DNA from: JAWVFM01 sp038237625
Lineage (GTDB): Bacteria > Actinomycetota > Thermoleophilia > Solirubrobacterales > 70-9
NCBI GenBank assembly: GCA_038237625.1
Contig: JBBRYM010000001.1
Span: 225,498 to 289,497 of the forward strand
Length of the DNA stretch: 64,000 nt
Direction: 5' to 3'
Position numbers and translations under genes: made by a program. Positions 17,728-26,505 of the stretch are shown piece after piece; position 1 is the stretch's first letter; the number at the start of each line of letters is the position of its first letter. The notes below the pieces were generated by a model. That model saw only the letters and a program-made list of their open reading frames with translations, did no database searches and was not told where the DNA came from.

Positions 17728-18514
17728 TCACGAGCTCGTCGCCCGCGGCGAGCCAGACGTGCGGATTGCGGGCGAGGCCGACGCCGGATGGCGTCCCCGT
17801 CGAGACGATGTCGCCCGGCTCGAGGGTCATCAGGTTGGAGAGCTCGGCCACGAGCTCGGGGATGCCGAAGATCAGGTCGCTGGTCGCCGAGGCCTGCATC
17901 TCCTCGCCGTTCAGCGTCAGGCGGAACGCGATCTCGTCGTGGCTGACCTCGTCCGTGGTGACGAGAGTGGGCCCGCAGGGAGCGGAGCCGTCGAAAACCT
18001 TGCCCGGCATCCACTGCGGGGTCGCACCCTGGAGGTCGCGTGCCGAGAGATCGTTGAGGAGCATGTAACCCGCGACGTGGGCGAGGGCGTCCGAGACCGC
18101 GACGTCCTTCGCGCGCCGGCCGATCACGAACGCAACCTCCGCCTCGTAGTCGACCTTGTCGCTGTTGGCCGGGAGCTTCACCGCGGCACCGGGGCCCACC
18201 AGCGCGTTGGGGAACTTGGCGAAGAAGGTGGGACGCGACGGCGGCTCCATCCCGGTCTCGGCGGCGTGCTGCGCGTAGTTGAGGCCGATGCAGACGATCT
18301 TCTGCGGATCCGGAACCGGCGGGAGCAGCTCGACCGAGGCGAGGTCGAGAGCCTCGCCCTCCGCCCGCGCAACGTCGTCGAGGCGACCCTGCGCCAGGAG
18401 CTCGCGAACGCTCGAGCCATCGCCACCGATCGCGTCCCAGCAGTCGATCAACCCGCCCCGCCAGAGCACGCCCGCGCGTGCGCCTCGCTCAGATGAGTAG
18501 GTGACCAGCCGCAT
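17684..18514 (-). CDS. Fumarylacetoacetate hydrolase family protein
   Basis: A 276-residue enzyme of the FAH fold, covering hydrolases, isomerases and decarboxylases of aromatic or oxoacid catabolism. Motifs are IGLNYAQHAAETG, FAKFPNALVGPG, DYEAEVAFVIGR (two metal-binding Glu), LNDLSARDLQ and STGTPSGVG. The metal-dependent core looks intact. No other catabolic gene is adjacent, so the substrate is open. Confidence 0.88.
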   Translation of the reverse strand: MRLVTYSSERGARAGVLWRGGLIDCWDAIGGDGSSVRELLAQGRLDDVARAEGEALDLASVELLPPVPDPQKIVCIGLNYAQHAAETGMEPPSRPTFFAKFPNALVGPGAAVKLPANSDKVDYEAEVAFVIGRRAKDVAVSDALAHVAGYMLLNDLSARDLQGATPQWMPGKVFDGSAPCGPTLVTTDEVSHDEIAFRLTLNGEEMQASATSDLIFGIPELVAELSNLMTLEPGDIVSTGTPSGVGLARNPHVWLAAGDELVITSPQLGELRTTLE

Positions 18515-18536
18515 CGCCCGGCACCCTACCCGCCCC

Positions 18537-18542
18537 TAGAAT
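18537..18542 (+). promoter_or_regulatory. Possible -10 element for tRNA-Asp
   Basis: TAGAAT matches the -10 consensus at five of six positions and lies 36 bp before the tRNA. The -35 is not clear. Confidence 0.35.
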
Positions 18543-18578
18543 GAGTCAGCCGGGCCCGGCGGGCCCGACCCCATCCCT

Positions 18579-18652
<74 letters not shown>

Positions 18653-18740
18653 TCACAAGGACACCCCATTGCTAAGCGGTTTCTATGGTCCCTCGCCCAT
18701 GTGGGACTGGGTGGAGGTGCTGCGTTAGCGCGCCGAAAAG

Positions 18741-18770
18741 ACGGAGGGCCGGCTTTCGCCGGCCCTCCGT
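18741..18770. terminator. Strong hairpin terminator, probably bidirectional
   Basis: Arms ACGGAGGGCCGGC and GCCGGCCCTCCGT pair over 13 bp with a TTTC loop. On the minus strand, CTTTTC follows, ending the secreted-protein gene at 18791. On the plus strand, TTTCAATT follows the tRNA-Asp region. Confidence 0.75.
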
Positions 18771-18790
18771 TTCAATTGATCGGTGGTGGG

Positions 18791-19438
18791 CTAGTGCCCC
18801 CCTGGGGTCGCGCCCCCGGTTCCGGAAGCCTGCACCGGTGTGGTGCCTGCTGTCCCGGCGGCCGGGAACACAATGCCGTCGAGTCCGCACTGGTTCGGCG
18901 AGGCGGCCGTTTGCACCTCACCGGTGCTCTGAATGTACAGAATCTTGCCCGCCGCGCCGTTTATCTGGACCATGTACTGGCTTTGCCCGGGGCGGAATCC
19001 CACCGGAAGCGTGAACGCGTTCCCCCCGCCGGCTGGACAGTTCAGCGTGCCCTTCAGGTGCACGAAGCCGAGCGAGTCCTTCATGTAGCCCGCGGTGGAG
19101 TATGCGCCGCCGAAGTTCGAGTACCCCGCGTTCAGCGTCGGCGCGATGAACGCTTGCTGTGCCGACCCCGCGTACGCAGACGGGGGTGCGCCGCCGAGGT
19201 TGTTGGCGTTGTTCGCCGTCGTTGCGTTGGTCGCGTTGTCCGCCGTGTTCGCATGGTTCACCGACAACGCGGGCGCCCGGGCGGTGATCCGCGCGTTCGA
19301 CACCCTCTTCGCGATCCTCTTGTCCGACGTCCTGTCGGACGACGCGATGGCGAAGGTCCCGCCACCGACCGCGACGATCAAGGCAATTGCCGCGATCACG
19401 AGCGCGGGTGAAGGAAGTTGCTTAATTCTGCTGAGCAC
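18791..19438 (-). CDS. Secreted protein with Asn-Ala-Thr repeats
   Basis: A 215-residue protein starting at a GTG with AGGAGG about 6 bases before it, which decides the start over a longer frame. A hydrophobic N-terminal helix (PALVIAAIALIVAVGGGTFA) serves as signal or anchor. Next come low-complexity repeats (NATNATTANNANNLGG), then a Gly-rich beta domain (GFVHLKGTLNCPAGG). This arrangement is common among surface proteins of Thermoleophilia. The function is unknown. It ends at the hairpin terminator downstream. Confidence 0.75.
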   Translation of the reverse strand: MLSRIKQLPSPALVIAAIALIVAVGGGTFAIASSDRTSDKRIAKRVSNARITARAPALSVNHANTADNATNATTANNANNLGGAPPSAYAGSAQQAFIAPTLNAGYSNFGGAYSTAGYMKDSLGFVHLKGTLNCPAGGGNAFTLPVGFRPGQSQYMVQINGAAGKILYIQSTGEVQTAASPNQCGLDGIVFPAAGTAGTTPVQASGTGGATPGGH

Positions 19439-19641
19439 GAAGCTCCTCCTCTTTTGGTCTGGAGCCCCGTCACTCGGGATCCCTAGTGCGCTCACCCTAC
19501 CTTGTTTGAGAGACTGTTGTTGACGGAGATCGGTCTCGATCTAATCTCGCATCGGTCTCACTTTGACCCCGCACCGAGCTTCTGCGGCCCCAGTAACCAT
19601 GGGGGATCGCGCCGATCAGGCCGCATCCACAAGCGATATGC

Positions 19642-19880
19642 GTGCGAGCGGGCTGGCGCCGCACTCGGCGCAGCAACGCTGCGATCGCGATCCTCGCCTT
19701 GGCCGGATCGGGAGAGTCCCGTCGATCCCGCTATTTCGCGACTCGCATAAGTGGCTACGTCAGCAGCTTCCTGCCGCGGGTGGGCCCGGGCTACTACTTC
19801 GCGCGCGCGTCTACTACTACACCGGCCGCAAGACGGCCGCGCAGAGCGACAAGGAGTACTTCAGGGTCGGAGGCCCCTGA
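19642..19880 (+). pseudogene. Frameshifted remnant of a secreted or beta-rich protein
   Basis: The frame from 19642 reads SGYVSSFLPRVGPGYYFAR, then loses sense in a GCGCGCGC run near 19800. Removing two bases there continues as VYYYTGRKTAAQSDKEYFRV and stops at 19878-19880. The two halves together look like one natural segment. No good ribosome site or upstream half is visible, so this is a decayed 3' fragment or a sequencing slip in the CG repeat. The rest of 19496-19902 shows nothing else recognisable. Confidence 0.45.
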
Positions 19881-19902
19881 CAGGCCGCGATTCGCCTACC
19901 GG

Positions 19903-20361
19903 CTAGCGCTTGGCGACGTAGGGGAGCGGCCCGGTGTCGATCCCGTCGCAGCTGCCGCCGGGCGTTCCCTGGAGGCGGAGGGTGCCCACGATCTTGTGAC
20001 TGTGGTGCTTGAAGCGCCCCTTGATCGTCTCGATGACTTTCGAATTCCGGGGCCAATCGGGGTTCCCGACCTGGCCGGGGTGGCCGCTGCCCTGGAAGGC
20101 ACCGTTCCTGACGCGCATGACCTTGTAGAAGTGGTCCGAGCTCTCACAGGAAACGAAGCCGGAAACGTTGTGCCATTCGACCTGCGTGACCTTCTTCGGC
20201 GCGCCGTTGGCGCCAAGCTTGACGTCGATCTCGATTCCCGCATTGTTCTGCCCCTGATCTAGCGGTCCGAGGTAGCGCACCGCAAGAGCCGCCGCGGGAA
20301 ATATCAGCGCGACTGCGAGAACCGAAGCGAACAGCCAACCTTTTCCACGAGTCTTAGTCAT
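19903..20361 (-). CDS. Secreted protein of unknown function
   Basis: A 152-residue protein with a clear signal peptide (basic MTKTRGKG, a hydrophobic core, then AALA). The mature part has two Cys (FVSCESS and GGSCDG) that could form a disulfide. No family was recognised. Similar small exported proteins with one disulfide are frequent in Thermoleophilia. Confidence 0.65.
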   Translation of the reverse strand: MTKTRGKGWLFASVLAVALIFPAAALAVRYLGPLDQGQNNAGIEIDVKLGANGAPKKVTQVEWHNVSGFVSCESSDHFYKVMRVRNGAFQGSGHPGQVGNPDWPRNSKVIETIKGRFKHHSHKIVGTLRLQGTPGGSCDGIDTGPLPYVAKR

Positions 20362-20427
20362 CCAGGTAAAAACGACTTTACCCCTCCGGCAGTTTTGCAG
20401 TGGGGAGAGCGCAGCCGACCCACCGCC

Positions 20428-21585
20428 TCATCCGGCCATGTGGCGGGCGATCACGACGCGCTGGATCTCGTTGGTGCCCTCGTAGATCTGGGTGATCTTG
20501 GCGTCCCGCATCATGCGCTCGACCGGATACTCGTTGACGTAGCCGTAGCCGCCCAGCACCTGTATGGCCTCGACGGTGACCGCCATGGCCGTGTCGGACG
20601 CGAAGAGCTTCGCCATCGAGGTGAGCTTGCCGAGGCCCGGCTCGTTGCGATCCGCCGCCGCGCAGGCTCGGTAGAGGAGCTCGCGTGCGGCGGCGGTTCG
20701 GGTCTCCATGTCCGCGAGCTTGAATTGAAGGCCCTGCATCTCGATGATCGGCTTGCCGAACGCGATCCGCTCCTTCGCGTAGGACACGGCGTAGTCGATC
20801 GCGCCCTGGGCGATACCGACGGCCTGCGCCGCGGCGCCGAGACGCGTCCGTTCGAGCGTGCCGAGAGCGACCGAGAGGCCCCGCCCCACCTCGCCGATCA
20901 CGTTCTCCGCCGGCACGCGCACGTCGGTGAACGACGGCTGGCCGGTCGGCGAGCCCTTGATGCCCAGCTTGTGCTCGAGCTTGCCCGCCTCGAAGCCCTC
21001 GCGATCAGACTCGACGATGAACGCCGTGATCCGGTTGGTCTCGCGGTCGGTCTTGGCGAAGACGACGTAGTAGTCGGCGATCCCTGCATTGGTGATCCAG
21101 TTCTTCTGGCCGTTGATGACCCACACCTCGCCGTCCTGGACCGCTGTGGTGCGCATCGAAGCGGGGTCGGAGCCGGCCTCGGGCTCCGATAGCGCGAACG
21201 CCGGCGAGATCTCGCCGGTTGCGAGCCGCGGCAGGAAGCGATCCTTCTGCTCGTCGGTGCCGAAGAGCATGATCGGCAGCGAGCCCAGCTCCTGGACCAT
21301 CAGAATCAGTGCGCTGGAGGCGCAGGCCTTGGCGATCTCCTCGACCGCCAGCTGCAGCATCAGGGTTCCCGTGCCGGTGCCGCCGTATTCGGTGGCGAAC
21401 GGAAGGCCGAGGATGTCCTGCTCACCCAGGAGCTTGCGGATGTCCCAGGGGTACTCCCCGGAACGGTCGATATCGCCCGCGCGGGGTGCGATCTCCTTCT
21501 GGGCGATCTCGCGAATGGTGTCGCGAAAATCGAGGAGCTCCTGGGGAATTGCGTAGACGTCGTTCGCAGTCTCTGTCGATGTCAT
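20428..21585 (-). CDS. Acyl-CoA dehydrogenase
   Basis: A 385-residue flavoenzyme introducing the alpha-beta double bond in acyl-CoA beta-oxidation. Visible are ISPAFALSEPEAGSDPASM (flavin loop), KNWITNAGIADYYVVFAKT, and the C-terminal QIYEGTNEIQRVVIARHM, where the Glu is the usual catalytic base. Length and motifs match short- or branched-chain enzymes. No electron-transfer flavoprotein gene is adjacent. Confidence 0.93.
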   Translation of the reverse strand: MTSTETANDVYAIPQELLDFRDTIREIAQKEIAPRAGDIDRSGEYPWDIRKLLGEQDILGLPFATEYGGTGTGTLMLQLAVEEIAKACASSALILMVQELGSLPIMLFGTDEQKDRFLPRLATGEISPAFALSEPEAGSDPASMRTTAVQDGEVWVINGQKNWITNAGIADYYVVFAKTDRETNRITAFIVESDREGFEAGKLEHKLGIKGSPTGQPSFTDVRVPAENVIGEVGRGLSVALGTLERTRLGAAAQAVGIAQGAIDYAVSYAKERIAFGKPIIEMQGLQFKLADMETRTAAARELLYRACAAADRNEPGLGKLTSMAKLFASDTAMAVTVEAIQVLGGYGYVNEYPVERMMRDAKITQIYEGTNEIQRVVIARHMAG

Positions 21586-21619
21586 GAGCTGGCAGTCTCG
21601 CGCATCGACGCGGAGCGGG

Positions 21620-22816
21620 TCAGCGGGCCAGGCGGTAGACGAACGGCTGGTGCAGCAGCTTCGAAACCGTCACGAGCCGGTAGCCGCGCGCCTTCAGCGT
21701 TGCGATGATGCGGGGCAGCGCGGCCACCGTCTCCGAGCGATCGCCCCCGCCATCGTGCATGATCACGATCGCGCCGGGCTGGGCGTTATCGACGACGCGC
21801 TGGTAGATAGCGCTTTCGCCCGGTCTCGACCAATCGCTGGGGTCCACGTCCCAGAGCACCGAGCTCATGCCCTCGGCCCGAGCGGCGACGACCTCCTGCG
21901 AATCGTAGGCGCCATACGGTGGGCGAAAAAGGCACGGGCGAAAGCCGGTGGCGTCCTTGATCCGCCGTGCGGTCTCGGCGATGTCCGCCTGGCTGGGCAG
22001 GAAGATGTGGTGCATGCTGTGGTCGCCGAGCTCGTCGCGGTGGGCGATGGCGCTTCGCATGACGGCCTCACGGCCAGGGATCTCCTGGCCGACTTCGAAG
22101 AACGTGCCGTGGGCGCCGCCGTGGGCGAGCTCCGAGATGACCGCTGCCGTGTAGTCGCTGGGGCCGTCGTCGAAGGTGAGGGCGATGCGCTTGGGACGGG
22201 CGGGGCCCGAGCGGACGGCGCCGATGCCGCGGTCGCGGCAGCCGACGACACGCTTGCCGACGAGCTCGAACGAAACGGGACGGCTGTTTGGCGCGCGGTC
22301 TCGGCAGGCTTTCGGGCAGTCGTGGCCGCTCCAGACCGAGTCGGCGTGGATGTGGTAGCGACCCAGCGCGAGCATGGCCTTCCGGCGTGAGAAGAATGCG
22401 CGCACGCTCGTCGAGCTCGCGTGAACGGTGCGCGGCTTCAACGTGCCTTGATGGATCACCCGCCGGCTGCTGCCCAGCGTCTGAACCCCCACGGTCCAGG
22501 GCCGGCGCCCGGAGCGCCCCAGGCAGAGCCGCTTCTCACGGCCACTGCCGGCGGGCCCGAGGACCGCACACATGTAGCCCGGAGCCCTGGTGTTGTGGTC
22601 CGGCGTGGGATCGAGATCGCGACCGGGCAACGGGCCGACGAAGTCGAACTTCAAAACAATCCCGTGGAGCCGCTGGACGAGGTTGACCTGGCGAAGGTCG
22701 AGCGGCCCGTGAACGTCAGCCGGGTCCTCGATCATGGCTCCCGGCGCCGCCGGGGAGAGCGCCAAGACGGCGGCCATCGCGCTGACTACCGCGAGCCACC
22801 ACCGCGATACCCGCAC
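21620..22816 (-). CDS. Exported polysaccharide deacetylase (NodB fold)
   Basis: A 398-residue protein with a signal peptide (VSRWWLAVVSAMAAVLALSP). The catalytic domain occupies the C-terminal 190 residues: TFDDGPSD (metal Asp pair), GDHSMHH (two metal His), FRPPYGAYD, WDVDPSDW and IVIMHDGGG. All five NodB motifs are present. The N-terminal 200 residues are a beta-rich extension of unknown type with three paired-looking Cys. GTG 22816 lies 2 bp after the enolase-like gene, so it ends a three-gene operon. A cell-wall glycan substrate is inferred. Confidence 0.87.
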   Translation of the reverse strand: MRVSRWWLAVVSAMAAVLALSPAAPGAMIEDPADVHGPLDLRQVNLVQRLHGIVLKFDFVGPLPGRDLDPTPDHNTRAPGYMCAVLGPAGSGREKRLCLGRSGRRPWTVGVQTLGSSRRVIHQGTLKPRTVHASSTSVRAFFSRRKAMLALGRYHIHADSVWSGHDCPKACRDRAPNSRPVSFELVGKRVVGCRDRGIGAVRSGPARPKRIALTFDDGPSDYTAAVISELAHGGAHGTFFEVGQEIPGREAVMRSAIAHRDELGDHSMHHIFLPSQADIAETARRIKDATGFRPCLFRPPYGAYDSQEVVAARAEGMSSVLWDVDPSDWSRPGESAIYQRVVDNAQPGAIVIMHDGGGDRSETVAALPRIIATLKARGYRLVTVSKLLHQPFVYRLAR

Positions 22817-22818
22817 CC

Positions 22819-23883
22819 CTAGTCGCCCCAGCGAAAGCCGACCGGTGAGGGCGCCGGATCCATCGGGCTCGTAATGAGCCCGTCGGGGACCGAAGGGTCG
22901 TTGTAGCCCGAGGGCGCGACGTCGTTCGGAGTGTCCGGGTGAAAGAGCGACGCCAGGTATTGGATCTGGCCGCGCCCGCTGCCGACCTCGCCCTGGCCGC
23001 CGCCGTAGATCGCCAGGCCCTCGCGCTCGCAGTGCTCGTAGACGGCGAAGAGCTCGGCGAGCGAGCCCCAGCGCGACGGCTTGGAGTTGATCGCGCTCCC
23101 GGGGCCGAGCTCGACGATGTCGGCGACCGAATGCAGCGGCGCATCGAACGTCACCCGGTCCCAGTGCGGCTCGAGCACCGGCCGCGTCTCGTCGTCGATA
23201 GCCGGGTCTTCCAGGTAGGCCTCCGGGAAGGTGTCGGCGACCTTTCGATACAGCTCCGGGTCGGTCTGGACCTCGACGACGGTCCCCTGGTAGTAGCCCT
23301 TTAGGTCGAGCGTCTTCACGGTCGCGAGCTTGCGGATCTCGGCGATCAGCTCGTCGGTCCAGTCGTTCTCCGGGTCGAGCTTGAACTCCAGGCTGGGGTA
23401 TTTGGCGAGCCGCTTGCGGATCGCCTCCGTCGACGACGGCGCCTCGTCGTCGAAAGTCGACAGGCGGGTCGAGCAGACGAAGTGAAGCGGCTTGGGGTTG
23501 CGGCCGAGCGCCTCGTGCAGCGAGACGCCGCTCTGGCGCAGGGCGAGGTCGAGCGCGGCCGACTCGTACGCCCAGCGGCGGTAGTTGCGCGAGACCTCGC
23601 GCTCCGGGGGGGCGCCCGTGAACAGGTCGAGGGCACCCAGCAGCTCGCACAGCTCGCCAAGGGTTGAGGGGCCCGTGAGGTCGTGGACCGACCCGGCGTC
23701 GCGGTGCGCGATGTGATCGAGGACCTCGTAGGCGACGTCCTCGCCGATCCCCTCCTCCCCGCCGCCCTGCAGGTGGATGATCGTCGAGCCGCGCGTGAAG
23801 GAGCCGTACTCGCGGTCGTTCGCCTCGAGCGCGTAGGCCTCGACCTCCACGGGGAGCTGGGCGACCTTCTCGTACTCGCTCAC
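22819..23883 (-). CDS. Enolase-superfamily (mandelate racemase/MLE-like) protein
   Basis: A 354-residue protein of the enolase fold, which abstracts a proton alpha to a carboxylate. Segments include LEFKLDPENDW, KTLDLKGYYQG, AYLEDPAIDD and a Gly-rich C-terminal loop IYGGGQGEVGSGRGQIQ. GTG 23883 is chosen because it follows the oxidoreductase stop by 10 bp; the longer frame overlaps that gene. The exact reaction cannot be read off. Confidence 0.75.
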   Translation of the reverse strand: MSEYEKVAQLPVEVEAYALEANDREYGSFTRGSTIIHLQGGGEEGIGEDVAYEVLDHIAHRDAGSVHDLTGPSTLGELCELLGALDLFTGAPPEREVSRNYRRWAYESAALDLALRQSGVSLHEALGRNPKPLHFVCSTRLSTFDDEAPSSTEAIRKRLAKYPSLEFKLDPENDWTDELIAEIRKLATVKTLDLKGYYQGTVVEVQTDPELYRKVADTFPEAYLEDPAIDDETRPVLEPHWDRVTFDAPLHSVADIVELGPGSAINSKPSRWGSLAELFAVYEHCEREGLAIYGGGQGEVGSGRGQIQYLASLFHPDTPNDVAPSGYNDPSVPDGLITSPMDPAPSPVGFRWGD

Positions 23884-23893
23884 GCCACGGACA

Positions 23894-25261
23894 CTAAAGA
23901 CCCGCCTCCTCGAGCAGCTTGAGCCAGACCTCGCTGCGCGTGGGGTAGGCGGCGACGGCGTGAGCAAGCCGCTCCAGCGGAATCTCGCCGACCACGGCGA
24001 TGGTGGCCGCGTGAAGCCATTCGGCCACCTCCGGCCCGACGAAGGTCGCTCCGACGATCACTCCGAGGGAGTCGTCGACCACCAGTCGCGACGTGCCGGC
24101 GGCGTTACGGCCCACGAAGCTGGCCCCGGCAGTTCCCGAAGTCTCTACGTCGATCGCCCGGGCATCGATGCCTGCCTCGCCGGCCGTGGCGAGCGTATGC
24201 CCGACCGCTGCCACCTGTGGATCGGTGAAGACGACCTGGGGAGGGCCGTGTCGATCCTGCGTCGCCTCGGCCTCTTTGCCGAGGAGATGATCCGCGCAGA
24301 TCCGGGCCTGGTACTTGCCCATGTGGGTCAGCAGAGCCCGGCCGTTCACGTCGCCCACCGCGTAGAGCCAGTCGCTGCCCTTCACCCGAAGCTGGTCGTC
24401 CACGTCCAGGTAACCGTCCACCTCGACGCCGAGCTCCTCCAGGCCGAGCCCCTCGGTGCGCGCCTTGCGGCCCGCGGCCACCAGCAGCTCGTCGACGTCC
24501 AGCGGATCGCCCTCCTCGAAGAAGATCCGAATGCCCTCGCCGCGCTCGACGCGCTCGGAGCGGGCGCCCGTCCTCACCTCGACCCCGTACTCGCGCAGAC
24601 CCGCGAGCACCTGCTCTCCGGCAAACGGCTCCATGTTTGCGAGCAGCCGGTCCGCCGACTCGACGAGCGTGACCTCGGAGCCCAGCGAGACATAGGCCTG
24701 CGCCAGCTCGCAACCCACGGGCCCGCCACCGAGCACGCCGAGGCTGCGGGGAACCTCCTTCGCGGTGGTCGCCTCCCGGTTCGTCCAGGGACCGGCTTCT
24801 CCAAGGCCCTCGATGGGCGGGATCGACGCCAGCGAGCCGGTGGCAAGCACGACGGCGCGCCGCGCCATCAGGCTCTGCTCGCCGACCTCAACGACGCGCT
24901 CATCGCTCAGACGGGCCTCGCCGCGAAAGAGCTCGATTCCCCTCTTCTCCAGCCACGGAAGCTGCCCGGAGTCGTCGCGATCGTGGATGACCTCGTCGCG
25001 GCGGGCGAGCGTGGCCTCGGGGCTCGGATCGGGCGAGGAGAGGCGCTCGGCGGCCCCCTGGACGCGACCCACCTCGGTCAGCAGCTCGCCGGGACGAAGC
25101 AGCGCCTTCGACGGCATGCAGGCGTAGTAGGAGCACTCCCCGCCGATCAGATGGCATTCGACGATCGCCACCTCCAGGCCGCCGTCGGCCAGACGCCCCG
25201 CGCAGACTTCGCCGGCGGAACCGGCGCCAACCACGATCACGTCGAACTCGCGCTCAGGCAT
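23894..25261 (-). CDS. Pyridine nucleotide-disulfide oxidoreductase
   Basis: A 455-residue flavoprotein of the dihydrolipoamide dehydrogenase/mercuric reductase group. FAD motif VVGAGSAGEVCAGRL; redox disulfide GGECSYYACMPSK (Cys-x4-Cys); NAD(P) motif VLGGGPVGCELA; second FAD motif YAVGDVNG. The C-terminal pair HAVAAYPTRSE supplies the His-Glu of the disulfide site. No N-terminal metal-binding domain and no C-terminal Cys pair are present, so mercuric reductase is unlikely. First gene of an operon with the enolase-like and deacetylase genes. Confidence 0.85.
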   Translation of the reverse strand: MPEREFDVIVVGAGSAGEVCAGRLADGGLEVAIVECHLIGGECSYYACMPSKALLRPGELLTEVGRVQGAAERLSSPDPSPEATLARRDEVIHDRDDSGQLPWLEKRGIELFRGEARLSDERVVEVGEQSLMARRAVVLATGSLASIPPIEGLGEAGPWTNREATTAKEVPRSLGVLGGGPVGCELAQAYVSLGSEVTLVESADRLLANMEPFAGEQVLAGLREYGVEVRTGARSERVERGEGIRIFFEEGDPLDVDELLVAAGRKARTEGLGLEELGVEVDGYLDVDDQLRVKGSDWLYAVGDVNGRALLTHMGKYQARICADHLLGKEAEATQDRHGPPQVVFTDPQVAAVGHTLATAGEAGIDARAIDVETSGTAGASFVGRNAAGTSRLVVDDSLGVIVGATFVGPEVAEWLHAATIAVVGEIPLERLAHAVAAYPTRSEVWLKLLEEAGL

Positions 25262-25294
25262 ACGCGTTCCTTACCCCGGCGCTCCCGAGACGAC

Positions 25295-26044
25295 TCAGCG
25301 GTGCTCGGGGTTCTCGAAGTCGAAACGACAGCCGGCGTCCCACGCGGTGCGCTGGTTGCCGTGGGCGGGGATGCCGCCCGCGTCCTTCAGCATCCGCGCC
25401 AGGTGCAGCATGTTCCAAGTCGCGAAGGTTGTGTTGCGGTTGGTGAAGTCGTTCTGCGGGCCACCTGAGCCCTCGTCGAGGTAGCTCGGCCCCGGACCCG
25501 CCTCGCCGATCCAGCCGGCATCGGCCTGCGGCGGGATCGTGTAGCCCAGATGCTGGAGGGAGTAGAGCGTGTTCATCGCGCAGTGCTTGACGCCGTCCTC
25601 GTTGCCGGTGAGGAAGCACCCGCCGACCCGGCCGTAGTAGGCGTACTGGCCGGCGTCGTTCAAGAGATGCGAGTTGCCGTAGAGGCGCTCGACGATGTGC
25701 GTTGCCACCGAGGTCTTCTCACCCAGCCAGATCGCCATGCCGAGGACGAGGATGTCCGCCGCCATCACCTTCTCGAAGATCGCCGGCCACTCGTCGCGCT
25801 CCCACCCATGCTCGGTCATGTCGGGCCACACGCCCACCGCGATGTCGTGGTCGATGGCGCGGATGCACTCGACCTCGACGTCGTTACGGCGCATGATCTC
25901 CATCGAGATGTCCATCAGGCCCTGTGTGTTCGAAACCTCAGGGCTTCGCTTGAGGGTGCAGTTGATGAAGAAGGCCCGGAGGTCCGAGTAGTCGGTGGTG
26001 CTCTGCTCGCACAGCTCGGCCTGCTTGTCGGTCAGCTCGGTCAT
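25295..26044 (-). CDS. Flavodoxin/NADPH-dependent FMN reductase family protein
   Basis: A 249-residue flavodoxin-fold protein. LRAFFINCTLKRSPEVSNTQ is the phosphate-binding loop region for FMN, ADILVLGMAIWLGEKTS contacts the flavin, and GGCFLTGNEDGVKH follows. ATG 26044 has GAGGAG about 5 bases upstream and is preferred over a start 48 bp earlier. The substrate may be a quinone or nitro compound. It diverges from the glyoxalase gene. Confidence 0.78.
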   Translation of the reverse strand: MTELTDKQAELCEQSTTDYSDLRAFFINCTLKRSPEVSNTQGLMDISMEIMRRNDVEVECIRAIDHDIAVGVWPDMTEHGWERDEWPAIFEKVMAADILVLGMAIWLGEKTSVATHIVERLYGNSHLLNDAGQYAYYGRVGGCFLTGNEDGVKHCAMNTLYSLQHLGYTIPPQADAGWIGEAGPGPSYLDEGSGGPQNDFTNRNTTFATWNMLHLARMLKDAGGIPAHGNQRTAWDAGCRFDFENPEHR

Positions 26045-26118
26045 CTCGCTCCTCGGGTTCGGGTTCACGTCCATGTGCGCGACGCCACCCAAGCGTTACG
26101 CATGGATATGGTTTGCGC

Positions 26119-26505
26119 ATGGGCGAGCTCATCCACACCTGCTACCGGATCACCGACATCGACCGCTCAGTCGCCTTCTACGAGAAGCTGGGTCTGGAGG
26201 AGGTCGGGCGCATCCCGATTCGCGACGAGGCCACGAACGTGTTCATGGGCATGCCCGGAGACGGGCCGCGCCTCGAGCTGACCTTCAACCACGGCGCCAC
26301 CGAGCCCTACGACGTCGGCACCGGCTACGGGCACATCGCGATCACCGTCGATGACATGGACGCGACTCTCGAGCGCCTCGCCGGCGAGGGCATCGAGCCC
26401 GAGAAGCCTCCGTACTCGGTGCGCGAGGGCGGCTCGCGGCTGTGCTTCGTTCGCGACCCGGACGACTACCGAATTGAAATAATTGAAGCGGTGGACCACA
26501 CGTGA
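26119..26505 (+). CDS. Glyoxalase I-like (VOC) protein with altered 3' end
   Basis: A 128-residue vicinal-oxygen-chelate protein resembling lactoylglutathione lyase. Metal ligands are placed as in GloA: His in LIHTCYRI, Glu in RLELTFNH, His in GYGHIAITVDD and Glu in YRIEIIEA. The last codons are unusually AT-rich. A second version of this tail, ending IELIEK and a stop, lies at 26943-26987 after the next gene, within a 25-bp direct repeat. The present C-terminus therefore seems to have been replaced when SnoaL arrived. Confidence 0.85.
   Translation: MGELIHTCYRITDIDRSVAFYEKLGLEEVGRIPIRDEATNVFMGMPGDGPRLELTFNHGATEPYDVGTGYGHIAITVDDMDATLERLAGEGIEPEKPPYSVREGGSRLCFVRDPDDYRIEIIEAVDHT
26447..26471 (+). 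repeat. 25-bp direct repeat, copy 1
   Basis: TCGTTCGCGACCCGGACGAC followed by TACCG, inside the 3' end of the glyoxalase-like gene. It is identical to copy 2 at 26941-26965. Confidence 0.9.

Noticed and set aside
24093..25468. Long plus-strand frames across the disulfide oxidoreductase gene
   Set aside because: They are shadows; the minus-strand product has complete motifs.
25120..25640. TAGTAG matches at about 25126 and 25634
   Set aside because: They are antisense Tyr codons inside genes and lack GAC at the right spacing, so they are not counted as BlaI-type sites.
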